NCBI GenBank assembly: GCA_016710595.1
Contig: JADJVM010000008.1
Span: 558,001-622,000, forward strand
Direction of reading: 5' to 3'
DNA length: 64,000 nucleotides
Source: Niastella sp.
Lineage (GTDB): Bacteria > Bacteroidota > Bacteroidia > Chitinophagales > Chitinophagaceae
Part shown: positions 53,618-62,401 of the stretch, one piece after another
Numbering within the stretch: position 1 is the stretch's first letter
How the letters are laid out: every line of letters begins with the position of its first letter
The notes under the pieces: generated by a model
What the model was told of the DNA's origin: nothing
Database searches by the model: none
What the model saw: only the letters and a program-made list of their open reading frames with translations
Translations under genes and position numbers: made by a program

Positions 53618-54874
53618 TTACCCGTTTTTTTCTTCCCAGATCATACCGAGGTGAACCAAGGTTTCTACCGATTTGGCCATATCCTGCACACTTACCCATT
53701 CTAACTTACTATGTATATTTTGCATACCAGTAAAAATATTGGGACAGGGCATTCCCATATAGCTTAGTCTGCTGCCATCGGTACCGCCACGGATGCTCTC
53801 CATCTTTACTGCTAATCCCGCCCGTTTGATGGCTTCAGCAGCATTGGCAACTACCTGGGGATGCTGTTGCAAAACGTCTTTCATATTGCGGTATTGCTCA
53901 CTGATGTTATATTCAATTCTTGCCCCTTTGTATTGTGCAACCACTATTTCTGCAATTTCTTTTAACCGTGCATGATGGTTGACAAGTTCTGCAGTTTTAA
54001 AATCACGCACAATAAAACCAATGGTTGTTTTTTCTGCAATACCATTTAATGAAGTGGGGTGAACAAACCCCTGCATACCCTCTGTGGTTTCGGGGCTCCA
54101 TTCACTTTTTGGCAAGGCAGCCAGGATTTCACCTGCAATTTTCATGGCATTCACCAATTTATCTTTTGCATAACCGGGATGCGCAATTACGCCGTGTACG
54201 GTAATGGTAGCGGCATCGGCGCTAAATGTTTCTTCTTCCAGGCTACCGGCTTCTCCTCCATCTAAAGTATAGCCAAATGGGGCGCCCACTTTTTGCATGT
54301 TTATTTTAGCAGTCCCTTTTCCTACTTCTTCATCGGGTGTAAAAACAATTTTAATATCACCATGGGTAATATTTTTATTCTGCAAAAGAAAGGCTGCCAT
54401 TTCCATGATGATGGCTACCCCGGCTTTATCATCGCTACCCAATAACGTGTTGCCACTTGCCGTAATAATATCATTTCCTATTTGTGTTTTTAAATAAGGC
54501 GAATCCTTTACTCCCAGCACCTGGCTTTTGTCATCTGGAAGTACAATATCCTTTCCATCATAATTTTTATGCAGGATGGGGATTACATTGGTACCGCTGC
54601 AATCGGGAGCTGTATCTACGTGGGCACAAAAACAAATGGGCGTCACCGAAGTTTTAGAACTGGTTGCAGGCAATGTTGCATATACATAACCAAACGTATC
54701 GGTCTCCACCTGGGTAATACCCATATCTTTTAGCTCCTGGGCCAATAACCTGCTTAGATTTTTTTGCTTTTCTGTGGTAGGAAATGTTTCACTTTCAGGA
54801 TCACTTTGTGTATCTATGCGTACATAGCGCATAAAGCGTTCTGCCAGGCTATCCTGGTTTATGTGAAATTGCAT
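53618..54874 (-). CDS. pepT: Peptidase T (tripeptide aminopeptidase)
   Basis: A 418-residue M20B di-zinc aminopeptidase that removes N-terminal residues from tripeptides. Metal-binding elements are CAHVDTAPD (about 78-86), GSDDKAGVA, the catalytic DEEVGKG (about 178-184), DGGEAGSLE, HPGYAKDKLVNA and the C-terminal HSKLEWV. GGTDGSRLSYMG is the usual subfamily signature. It lies 18 bases downstream of the FKBP gene and may share its transcript. No signal peptide. Confidence 0.94.
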   Translation of the reverse strand: MQFHINQDSLAERFMRYVRIDTQSDPESETFPTTEKQKNLSRLLAQELKDMGITQVETDTFGYVYATLPATSSKTSVTPICFCAHVDTAPDCSGTNVIPILHKNYDGKDIVLPDDKSQVLGVKDSPYLKTQIGNDIITASGNTLLGSDDKAGVAIIMEMAAFLLQNKNITHGDIKIVFTPDEEVGKGTAKINMQKVGAPFGYTLDGGEAGSLEEETFSADAATITVHGVIAHPGYAKDKLVNAMKIAGEILAALPKSEWSPETTEGMQGFVHPTSLNGIAEKTTIGFIVRDFKTAELVNHHARLKEIAEIVVAQYKGARIEYNISEQYRNMKDVLQQHPQVVANAAEAIKRAGLAVKMESIRGGTDGSRLSYMGMPCPNIFTGMQNIHSKLEWVSVQDMAKSVETLVHLGMIWEEKNG

Positions 54875-54892
54875 ACTAATATATTTTAAAAA

Positions 54893-55321
54893 TTAAACGA
54901 TCTCTACTAACTCAATATCAAACACCAATTCTTTTCCTGCTAAAAAATGATTGGCATCCAGAATCACCACATCATCTTTAATTTCTGAAACGGTTACAGG
55001 GAAAGGCTGCCCATGCTGGTTGGTAAGGTTTAATTGCATGCCTGGTTCCAGTTTCATATCGGCCGGTACATTTTCTTTTGGAAATTCAATGATGGCATTG
55101 TCATCTTTTTCACCATAAGCTTCCGTAGCCGGGATATTTATCACTTTTTTATCACCTACTGCCATACCGGGTAAGGCAGCATCAAAACCTTTGATCATTT
55201 GGCCGGCGCCTACCACAAATTCTAATGGTTCACGCCCTGCAGAAGAGTCAAATTGCTCACCACTTAATAATTTACCGGTATAATGTACTCTTACTTTATC
55301 GCCATTTTTTACTTGTGCCAT
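54893..55321 (-). CDS. SlyD-like FKBP-type peptidyl-prolyl isomerase
   Basis: A 142-residue FKBP. The isomerase core has VRVHYTGKLLSGEQFDSS and PLEFVVGAGQMIKGFDAALPGM, then the inserted-flap (IF) domain ATEAYGEKDDNAIIEFP through VTVSEIKDDVVILD, and closes with NHFLAGKELVFDIEL. This order is typical of SlyD. The His/Cys-rich metal-binding tail of E. coli SlyD is absent, as in most SlyD-type proteins outside Proteobacteria. It is a cytoplasmic folding helper. It precedes pepT by 18 bases. Confidence 0.92.
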   Translation of the reverse strand: MAQVKNGDKVRVHYTGKLLSGEQFDSSAGREPLEFVVGAGQMIKGFDAALPGMAVGDKKVINIPATEAYGEKDDNAIIEFPKENVPADMKLEPGMQLNLTNQHGQPFPVTVSEIKDDVVILDANHFLAGKELVFDIELVEIV

Positions 55322-55445
55322 AATTTTTGTTTGTATTTCCTGCTCATGAAAGCAAGAATAAGTTTAATGAATAAATATTTGCAAAGATTACAAAGTAAAT
55401 GATAAATGACTAAATGCTTTCAAAACTTTTATGCAACTTAGTACT

Positions 55446-56699
55446 ATGAAAAGGTTCATTTTATTAGTATTTATTGCATCCACCAGTTTAACATCCTGCA
55501 GCCAATCCAGGCCCATAGCAGCTTCCGGCCATTCTTTGATACAACCCGGGGCCGAACGGATTGCCGTGTACCTGCCATTGTTAAAAAATAAAAAAATCGC
55601 TGTATTTGCCAATCAAACCAGCATGGTAGGCAACACACATTTAGTAGATACATTATTGGCAAACGATATTAAAATTATCAAAATATTTGGTCCCGAACAT
55701 GGTTTTAGGGGTGCTGCAGATGCAGGCGAAAAAGTGGGAAACGATATTGATAAAAAAACAGGGATCCCGATCATCAGCCTGTATGGAAATCATAAAAAAC
55801 CTACTCCAGAAGATCTCGATGATATTGATATGGTGGTTTTTGACATTCAGGATGTGGGCGTTCGTTTTTACACATTTATTTCTTCTCTTGAATATGTATT
55901 GGAAGCCTGCCTCGAAAATCATAAACCCTTATTGATTCTCGACCGGCCAAATCCAAATGGATTTTATGTAGATGGCCCGGTACTCGATAAAAATTTTCAA
56001 AGTTTTGTAGGCCGCCAACCCATCCCGATTGTATATGGATTAACGATGGGCGAATATGCATTGATGATGGCAGGCGAAAACTGGCTAAGCGATAAAGCAA
56101 ATACAATAAACGCTTATAATAAAACTACAACGCCTACGCCAGATACCCCTTTTCATGTACAGGTGATAAAATGTAACAACTATACACACAGCAGTAAATA
56201 TATGTTACCGGTAATGCCGTCGCCAAATTTAAAAGATATGCAAAGCATCTACCTCTACCCTTCTACCTGTTTTTTTGAAGGCACTGTTTTAAGCGAAGGC
56301 CGTGGTACCGATCACCCTTTCCAGATATTTGGGCATCCTACACTTCCTAAAAACTTATATTCATTTACACCCATGCCCAATGCCGGCGCAAAAAGCAGTA
56401 AATGTTTTTACCAAAAATGCTATGGATGGTTTATTGAGGGAAGCCCCGGGAAAATCCGCAATGAACTTGCAGGGAAAATTCAATTAAAATATTTGTTAGA
56501 AGCTTATAAACTTTTTCCTGGTAAAGACAGTTTCTTCCTGAAAAATAATTTTATCAATAAACTGGCAGGTAATGATATTTTACAACAGCAGGTAAAAGAA
56601 GGAAAATCGGAAGCAGCAATCCGGGAGAGCTGGCAACCGGGTTTAGAACATTACAAAGCGATTAGAAAAAAATATTTATTATACTCCGATTTTGAATAA
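55446..56699 (+). CDS. NamZ-type exo-beta-N-acetylmuramidase (DUF1343)
   Basis: A 417-residue lipoprotein (signal MKRFILLVFIASTSLTSC, ATG 55446 preferred). The DUF1343 core is clear: VFANQTSMV, IKIFGPEHGFRGAADAGE, VFDIQDVGVRFYTFISSLEYVLEA, LDRPNPNG, VDGP, IVYGLTMGEYA and EGTVLSEGRGTDHPFQIFG. NamZ releases terminal N-acetylmuramic acid from peptidoglycan fragments and is common in Bacteroidota, where it takes part in cell-wall recycling. The GNAT gene 56711-57286 converges on it (12 bases between stops). Confidence 0.93.
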   Translation: MKRFILLVFIASTSLTSCSQSRPIAASGHSLIQPGAERIAVYLPLLKNKKIAVFANQTSMVGNTHLVDTLLANDIKIIKIFGPEHGFRGAADAGEKVGNDIDKKTGIPIISLYGNHKKPTPEDLDDIDMVVFDIQDVGVRFYTFISSLEYVLEACLENHKPLLILDRPNPNGFYVDGPVLDKNFQSFVGRQPIPIVYGLTMGEYALMMAGENWLSDKANTINAYNKTTTPTPDTPFHVQVIKCNNYTHSSKYMLPVMPSPNLKDMQSIYLYPSTCFFEGTVLSEGRGTDHPFQIFGHPTLPKNLYSFTPMPNAGAKSSKCFYQKCYGWFIEGSPGKIRNELAGKIQLKYLLEAYKLFPGKDSFFLKNNFINKLAGNDILQQQVKEGKSEAAIRESWQPGLEHYKAIRKKYLLYSDFE

Positions 56700-56710
56700 T
56701 GAGAAATGAT

Positions 56711-57286
56711 TTATTTCAATACTGAATGGTTCATATCAAAGCCCAGCATTAAATAATTATTGTTATTAAATGAAAATTCATCAATAATTTCCCAATCTAA
56801 TTTTTTGGTATGCGCCGCTGCAGACCGTTCATTTATTTTATTAATAAATGTTACACTTATGGGAAAGCGCTCCCGCAAGCCCAACCGCATGGCTTCAAAT
56901 AATTGATTTAACAACCCGGTTCCCCGGTATTCTTCATCAATACAAATTGGGCCATATTGAAAGCTGTTGGTATCCGTAATTTGAATGTTTTTAAAAGGAG
57001 GTAATGTATGAAACCGGCTGGTCATGTAAGGAAAGATAGGCCATTCCGAAAAATAATCCCAGCCGGCGCCAAATGCATACCCTATCACTCTTTCATCTAT
57101 TTTTGCTACATATAAACCTTGCAGGTCAATTACTTTTTTAAGTTGATCTACCGTAAATGGCGTAGTAACAAATCCCTGCTTTTTCTCTTCATCCGTCATG
57201 TTAGAAACCAAATATTTGCTTTGCAATAAAAGCATTGATGGAATATCATCGTAAGTTGCGGCCGAAATTTTTATTGGGTCATTCAT
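56711..57286 (-). CDS. GNAT-family N-acetyltransferase
   Basis: A 191-residue single-domain acetyltransferase. It opens with IKISAATYDDIPSMLLLQSKYL, has LYVAKIDERVIGYAFGAGWDYF as the central strands, and the acetyl-CoA motif A IDEEYRGTGLLNQLFEAMRLGL (R-G-T-G-L, about 118-139). Motif B is NERSAAAHTKKLDWEIIDEF. The substrate is not predictable. It is alone, with 183 bases before the next minus-strand gene. Confidence 0.85.
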   Translation of the reverse strand: MNDPIKISAATYDDIPSMLLLQSKYLVSNMTDEEKKQGFVTTPFTVDQLKKVIDLQGLYVAKIDERVIGYAFGAGWDYFSEWPIFPYMTSRFHTLPPFKNIQITDTNSFQYGPICIDEEYRGTGLLNQLFEAMRLGLRERFPISVTFINKINERSAAAHTKKLDWEIIDEFSFNNNNYLMLGFDMNHSVLK

Positions 57287-57469
57287 TTTAAAAAAACTTT
57301 AAAGAATATGCTGCAATTTAAATTTCTTTTCAAAATTAAAGAGCTGGTTAAAGTTGATATTGTTTATTGCTAAAAATTTGAACTATTAAAAATATTTTGG
57401 GAAGGGAGTTTGTATCACTTGCTTTTCTTTTTCATCATCAATATCTGCATTACAAACCGATTCTCAATT

Positions 57470-58720
57470 TTAAACCAGTTCAAATACAGTAATCTCGGGC
57501 ATGATACCTACCCTGCCGGGGTAACCAATAAAACCAAAACCACGGTTTACATAGAGTTTTTGTTTTCCAGATTCGTATAGGCCCGCCCATTGTTTATATA
57601 CATATTGAATTGGGCTCCATTTAAAACCGGGAATCTCTACACCAAACTGCATTCCATGTGTATGGCCGCTAAGGGTGAGGTCTATATCGCCATACTTCGG
57701 CCTTACTTCAGCATCCCAGTGGCTGGGATCGTGGCTCATTAATATTTTAAAAAGAAATTTTTCGGCACCGGGGTATGCCAGGTCCATACGACCATGTTTA
57801 GGGAAACGGGCTTTGGCACTCCAGTTTTCAATACCTATTAATGCAAAACTTTCTCCATTTCTTTCAATAGCTACATGTTCATTCATCAATAAACGCCAGC
57901 CCATATCGGCATGTGCTTTTTTTACTAGTTCCAGGTTTTCGGCCTTCGTTAGTCCTTTGATGGGCCAGCTCACATAATCTCCATAGTCGTGATTGCCCAG
58001 GGTAGAGAATACGCCCAGGGGTGCCTGTATTTTATTAAATACTTCTTTATATTCATCCATTTCATCTGCCCGGTCGTTTACCAGGTCACCGGTAAATAAA
58101 ATCAGATCTGCCTGTTGTTCCATTACCAATGAAACACCATGTTCCACTTCTTTTTTATTGGTAAAGCTCCCGCTATGAATATCGGATATCTGCACAATTT
58201 TTAACCCCACAAACGCCTTGGGCAGGTTTGGAAAATGAAGTTTCACTTTCCGCACATGGTAATTGTATTTATTAGAAAAGCCCTGCAGCAGGCTTCCAAA
58301 TAATACACCTCCCGCAGCCATACCCATCCAGCTTAAAAAAGCAGAACGGGCAATAGGGGTAGCCTGGAATATTTCTCCTTCCTGCCTGCTTAAAAATATT
58401 TTAGAGGCAATCCATTGAATGGCCCTGCGGATATCATCGGCAATAAAGAAAATGATGGCGATCATTTTTGCAAACACGATGCCCGTTATACTTGCAAAAA
58501 GGTAGGTACGAAACCTTTTACCCAGAAAAGGACTGTCAGTAAAAACAAAAAAAAGAAACCCCAGTACAGACAAAATACTAATGCCCCAGTAAATGGAAAA
58601 AAGAATGAACCTGGTTTTAGATGTTGCGTTTTGGCTAATGGTACGTACTGCCTGAAAAACATAAAAATCAAGCGCCAGCATGATTAAAATTATAATTGCG
58701 ACTCCCGCAGGTGTTCTCAT
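57470..58720 (-). CDS. Membrane-anchored metallophosphoesterase
   Basis: A 416-residue protein. The ATG at 58720 (MRTPAGVAI) is preferred over a TTG seven codons upstream, supported by a -7 box at 58739-58746. Four or five N-terminal helices (about 5-25, 40-65, 75-100, 145-165) are followed by a calcineurin-like phosphatase: QISDIHSGSF (metal D and H), FTGDLVNDRADE, STLGNHDYGDY, LMSHDP and LSGHTHGMQFG. It resembles YkuE/YpbG-type enzymes. A periplasmic location for the catalytic domain is likely. It is divergent from parA, 251 bases away. Confidence 0.9.
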   Translation of the reverse strand: MRTPAGVAIIILIMLALDFYVFQAVRTISQNATSKTRFILFSIYWGISILSVLGFLFFVFTDSPFLGKRFRTYLFASITGIVFAKMIAIIFFIADDIRRAIQWIASKIFLSRQEGEIFQATPIARSAFLSWMGMAAGGVLFGSLLQGFSNKYNYHVRKVKLHFPNLPKAFVGLKIVQISDIHSGSFTNKKEVEHGVSLVMEQQADLILFTGDLVNDRADEMDEYKEVFNKIQAPLGVFSTLGNHDYGDYVSWPIKGLTKAENLELVKKAHADMGWRLLMNEHVAIERNGESFALIGIENWSAKARFPKHGRMDLAYPGAEKFLFKILMSHDPSHWDAEVRPKYGDIDLTLSGHTHGMQFGVEIPGFKWSPIQYVYKQWAGLYESGKQKLYVNRGFGFIGYPGRVGIMPEITVFELV

Positions 58721-58738
58721 ATTTATAAAATAAGGTAT

Positions 58739-58746
58739 CAAATATA
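58739..58746 (-). promoter_or_regulatory. -7 promoter box of the metallophosphoesterase gene
   Basis: On the minus strand this reads TATATTTG, matching TAnnTTTG, ending 18 bases upstream of the ATG at 58720. It favours that start over the TTG at 58741, which would overlap the box. Confidence 0.45.
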
Positions 58747-58971
58747 CTAAATTGAGGGTGAGCTCATTTTCATCCGGTTACAAAGCTTGTTTACAGGGAA
58801 AGAAAAGCATTTTCAAAATATAGTGCCGGGCCCCCTTATTATTTAACCCGAATGGTTAAATTTGCCCGGCTGAAACTAAAAACCCATAGAAAGTGTTTTT
58901 TTATATTTCGCATTACAAAATATTAGTATAAGCAGCCTGGCCGGGCAAAAAAGTAAAAACTGGCAACAATT

Positions 58972-59772
58972 ATGGCAAGAATCATTGGCATTGCAAATCA
59001 AAAAGGAGGAGTAGGTAAAACAACCACAGCGATAAACCTGGCCGCCAGTTTTGCTATCCTGGAATATAAGACCCTGCTGGTAGATGCCGATCCTCAGGCC
59101 AATAGTACAACAGGCGTGGGTTTCGACCTGCACAATATTACCAAAAGCCTGTACGATTGTATGGTAAATGAAGCCGAAGCAAAAAAAGTAATTTTAAAAA
59201 CAGCCATCCCTCATTTAGACCTGATACCATCGCATATTGACCTGGTAGGCGCCGAAATTGAAATGATCAATTACCCCAACAGGGAAACAGTACTTAAAAA
59301 AATAATTGAACCCGTAAGAGATGAATATGATTTTATTGTAATTGATTGCTCGCCTTCGCTGGGGCTTATTACCGTAAATGCCCTGGTTGCCGCAGACAGT
59401 GTGGTAGTACCGGTACAAACAGAATTTTTTGCACTGGAAGGCCTGGGCAAATTACTAAACACTGTAAAAATTGTACAAAGCAGGTTAAACACATCATTAC
59501 AAATTGAAGGAATTTTAATGACGATGTACGATGGCAGATTGCGCCTTTGCAACCAGGTGGTAAGTGAAGTACGCAGGCATTTTGAAGATATGGTTTTCAG
59601 CAGCATCATCCATCGCAATACAAGGTTAAGTGAAGCGCCCAGTTTTGGGAAACCCGTGATCTTATATGATGCGGATAGTAAAGGCGCCATCAACTACCTG
59701 AACTTAGCCAAAGAAATTTTACAAAAAAATAATCTTACTAAAATAAACCAGGAAGATAAAATAATGACCTAA
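58972..59772 (+). CDS. parA: Chromosome partitioning ATPase ParA (Soj)
   Basis: A 266-residue deviant Walker ATPase. The deviant Walker A KGGVGKTTTAINLAA (about 11-25), switch I DADPQANSTTGVG and Walker B VIDCSPSLGLITVNAL are all present. The C-terminal part has RNTRLSEAPSFGKP, typical of chromosomal ParA. It binds DNA without specificity and moves ParB-parS complexes. It starts the parAB operon; parB begins 36 bases downstream. The short spacer contains CCATGTGAAAAACATGG, a small hairpin. Confidence 0.95.
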   Translation: MARIIGIANQKGGVGKTTTAINLAASFAILEYKTLLVDADPQANSTTGVGFDLHNITKSLYDCMVNEAEAKKVILKTAIPHLDLIPSHIDLVGAEIEMINYPNRETVLKKIIEPVRDEYDFIVIDCSPSLGLITVNALVAADSVVVPVQTEFFALEGLGKLLNTVKIVQSRLNTSLQIEGILMTMYDGRLRLCNQVVSEVRRHFEDMVFSSIIHRNTRLSEAPSFGKPVILYDADSKGAINYLNLAKEILQKNNLTKINQEDKIMT

Positions 59773-59807
59773 CGCCATGTGAAAAACATGGAACACAGCA
59801 GATCATC

Positions 59808-60722
59808 ATGACACAGCCAAATAAAAAAGACGCTTTAGGTAAAGGAATCAGGAGCCTTTTGCAAAATATAAATAGCGACCTGAAAACTACCGAGGGGAAT
59901 TTAAAAAACGAAATAGTAGAAAAAACGGCCCATAGCCAGCGGGTTCCTATTGATAAAATAGAAGCCAACCCAAACCAGCCCCGTAAAGATTTTGATGAAA
60001 CCGCTTTAAGTGAACTGGCAGCTTCTATAAAACTGCACAACATCATTCAGCCTGTTACAGTATCTGTAATGGCTAATGGAAAATACCGGATTATAGCAGG
60101 TGAGCGCCGCTACCGGGCTGCAAAAATTGCCGGGTTAAAAGACCTGCCGGTATATATCCGGGAAGCAAACGATAATCAATTGCTTGAACTGGCATTGCTC
60201 GAAAACCTGCAAAGAGAAAATCTGAATGCGATTGAAATTGGCCTCAGTTACCGGCGCATGATGGAAGAATTAGATTATACACAGGAGCAAGTGGCAGAAC
60301 GCATGGGCAAAGAAAGAAGTACGGTAACCAATTATATCCGTTTATTAAAATTACCACCGGATATACAGGTAGCTGTACGCAATGGCGTGATAAGTATGGG
60401 CCATGCAAGGGCACTGGTAAATGTAGATGCAGTGGATAAACAATTGTATATTTTTTCTGAAATAAAATCAAAAGGTTTATCAGTAAGGCAAACAGAAGAA
60501 CTGGTGCGTAAAATATATGCACCCAGGGATCATGTTAAAACCTCTGCAAAATCACCCATTCCTGCAGCATTTAAAAAAATAGAAGATAAATTAGCATCAC
60601 AGTTCAATACCCGTGTAAGGATGTCACATACCAAAGCGGGCAAAGGAAGTATTACGCTTGAGTATTACAGCCTGGAAGAACTGAATCAACTTTTAGAAAA
60701 ACTGAATATAGAAGTAAGCTAA
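59808..60722 (+). CDS. parB: Chromosome partitioning protein ParB (Spo0J)
   Basis: A 304-residue ParB/Spo0J protein. It has the N-terminal KKDALGKGIRSLL, the CTPase/ParB-nuclease-like domain with ANPNQPRKDFDE, IIAGERRYRAAKIAGL (box II, ERR CTP-binding) and LALLENLQRENLNAIE, then the helix-turn-helix TQEQVAERMGKERSTVTNYIRLLKL, and the C-terminal dimerisation segment KGSITLEYYSLEELNQLLEKL. It loads at parS as a CTP-dependent clamp. It follows parA and its stop overlaps the next start (TAATG). Confidence 0.95.
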   Translation: MTQPNKKDALGKGIRSLLQNINSDLKTTEGNLKNEIVEKTAHSQRVPIDKIEANPNQPRKDFDETALSELAASIKLHNIIQPVTVSVMANGKYRIIAGERRYRAAKIAGLKDLPVYIREANDNQLLELALLENLQRENLNAIEIGLSYRRMMEELDYTQEQVAERMGKERSTVTNYIRLLKLPPDIQVAVRNGVISMGHARALVNVDAVDKQLYIFSEIKSKGLSVRQTEELVRKIYAPRDHVKTSAKSPIPAAFKKIEDKLASQFNTRVRMSHTKAGKGSITLEYYSLEELNQLLEKLNIEVS

Positions 60723-61315
60723 TGTGGAAGCTGTATGTAATGATACTATGCCTGGCCGGGTTTCCCGGTATAATGATGGCACAGGTGAAGGATAGTATTG
60801 CTATAGAACCTTCGGCAAAAACAATACCCCTTGCGAAACCCGATACCGCAAAACCTTATAATCCTAAAAGGGCAATCATACGTTCGGCAATACTACCGGG
60901 TTGGGGACAGGTTACCAATAAAAAGATATGGAAAGTTCCCATTGTGTATGGACTGCTTGGTACTACTTCGGCATTATTTTTTAGAAATAAAAAGCAATAT
61001 ATAGAATCGAGAGATGCCTACCGGCTGGCAACAGACGGCGACCCCTCAAATGATTATCTTATAAAGCAACCTTACTATACCGTAAAAGATCAGCCGGACA
61101 GGATACGGAATTTCAGGAACTCGGTACGCCAGAATATGGATTATTGCGTTTTATATTTTCTTATTTCCTGGGGTGTGAATGTGGCTGATGCTGCTGTAGA
61201 TGCACACTTAAAAACTTTTGACGTGAGTGATGACCTTAGTTTACACATAATACCCGGCTATAGCTCCCTGGCCAATACCACCGGTGTAAGTTTAGTGATG
61301 AAGATCGGAAAATAA
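60722..61315 (+). CDS. DUF5683 domain membrane protein
   Basis: A 197-residue protein with a signal peptide (MWKLYVMILCLAGFPGIMMA) and a proline/lysine linker to about 45. The DUF5683 segment has PKRAIIRSAILPGWGQVTNKKIWKVPIVYG, a membrane-proximal helix, and NFRNSVRQNMDYCVLYFLISWGVNVADAAVDAHLKTFDVSDDLSL. It is usually found after parB in Bacteroidota and has no defined function. It starts at the last base of the parB stop (TAATG), which indicates tight coupling. Confidence 0.88.
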   Translation: MWKLYVMILCLAGFPGIMMAQVKDSIAIEPSAKTIPLAKPDTAKPYNPKRAIIRSAILPGWGQVTNKKIWKVPIVYGLLGTTSALFFRNKKQYIESRDAYRLATDGDPSNDYLIKQPYYTVKDQPDRIRNFRNSVRQNMDYCVLYFLISWGVNVADAAVDAHLKTFDVSDDLSLHIIPGYSSLANTTGVSLVMKIGK

Positions 61316-61358
61316 AATTTACTATAAAGCATCCAGCCGATGCTGCAAATTATTGAGG

Positions 61359-62063
61359 ATGAAATTAGCCCTTATCGGATATGGAAAAATGGGTAAAGCA
61401 ATTGAAGCAATTGCCAGGCAACGTGGCCATGAAATTGGCCTGATCATCAGCACGGCTAACCTTACCGGTCTTACAAAAGAAAACCTGGCGCCATGCGATG
61501 TAGCCATTGAGTTTACCAATCCGCAAAGTGCGGTAATAAACATGCAGGCCTGTTTTAATGCAGGCATCCCGGTGGTATGCGGCAGTACCGGCTGGAAATT
61601 ATCAGATATTGCTGATGCCAATAAAAATATAAGTTTATTATATGCAAGTAATTTTAGCGTAGGCGCCAATATCTTTTTTGCGCTCAATAAAAAATTAGCT
61701 TTATTGATGGCTTCTCACCCCGAATACAAAGTAGCTGTAGAAGAAATACATCATACCGCCAAGAAAGATGCACCCAGTGGAACAGCAATTAGCCTGGCAA
61801 ATGAAATTATAGCAGCACGCCGGGAATTAACCCATTGGGTAAATAATGAAACGGAAGACCCGGCTGCACTCCCCATCATCAGCATACGAACCGACCCGGC
61901 ACCGGGTACCCACCATGTGAAATACGTATCAGGTATTGACGACATTGAAATTATTCATACGGCACATAACCGTACCGGTTTTGCAACCGGCGCCGTACTG
62001 GCAGCAGAGTTTTTAAAAGGTAAAAAAGGAATTTACAAAATGGATGATGTACTGGGCATTTAA
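61359..62063 (+). CDS. dapB: 4-hydroxy-tetrahydrodipicolinate reductase
   Basis: A 234-residue enzyme of the lysine/diaminopimelate pathway. The nucleotide motif is IGYGKMGKAIEAIA at the start; the catalytic His/Lys are in EEIHHTAKKDAPSGTA (about 130-145), and DDIEIIHTAHNRTGFATGAVLAAEFL ends the substrate domain. The ATG at 61359 is chosen over a TTG two codons upstream. It lies 43 bases after the DUF5683 gene and may be the last gene of the par operon. It converges with the membrane gene at 62078. Confidence 0.93.
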   Translation: MKLALIGYGKMGKAIEAIARQRGHEIGLIISTANLTGLTKENLAPCDVAIEFTNPQSAVINMQACFNAGIPVVCGSTGWKLSDIADANKNISLLYASNFSVGANIFFALNKKLALLMASHPEYKVAVEEIHHTAKKDAPSGTAISLANEIIAARRELTHWVNNETEDPAALPIISIRTDPAPGTHHVKYVSGIDDIEIIHTAHNRTGFATGAVLAAEFLKGKKGIYKMDDVLGI

Positions 62064-62077
62064 CCAATATCTTTTAT

Positions 62078-62395
62078 TTAGATTTTACTGAAGAAAAAGT
62101 AATAGAGCTGTACGATAAACAGGATCACATTAAACCAAATGAGGAATTTTGGTGCTGCAATGGTTCTCTTCGCCAGCATCATGGGCAATGCGATAAGTAC
62201 AAAAATAATATTGAACAATACCGCCGAATAACCCAGGATAATTAAGGTACTTTCTAAGGGTTGAAAACTGATTACATTTTTAAACGGGCCACCTTGTTCT
62301 AAATTTATTTTTCGGCCACGTTCCACCAGCCTTAAGATAACCGCTGCAATAAAACAGAGGTTACAGATAAATACAAATTTTGAAAAAAAGCGCAT
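62078..62395 (-). CDS. Small membrane protein of unknown function
   Basis: A 105-residue protein with three hydrophobic segments (about 6-22, 48-73 and 85-102), a basic ERGRKINLEQGGPFKNV loop and no recognised family. It lies 6 bases downstream of rseP on the same strand and probably shares its transcript; a small membrane protein at this place is common in related genomes. Confidence 0.7.
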   Translation of the reverse strand: MRFFSKFVFICNLCFIAAVILRLVERGRKINLEQGGPFKNVISFQPLESTLIILGYSAVLFNIIFVLIALPMMLAKRTIAAPKFLIWFNVILFIVQLYYFFFSKI

Positions 62396-62401
62396 GGTAA
62401 T

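Noticed and set aside
59773..59807. CCATGTGAAAAACATGG palindrome between parA and parB as a parS site
   Set aside because: It lacks the TGTTNCACGTGNAACA core of parS and looks like a small hairpin; no parS is claimed.
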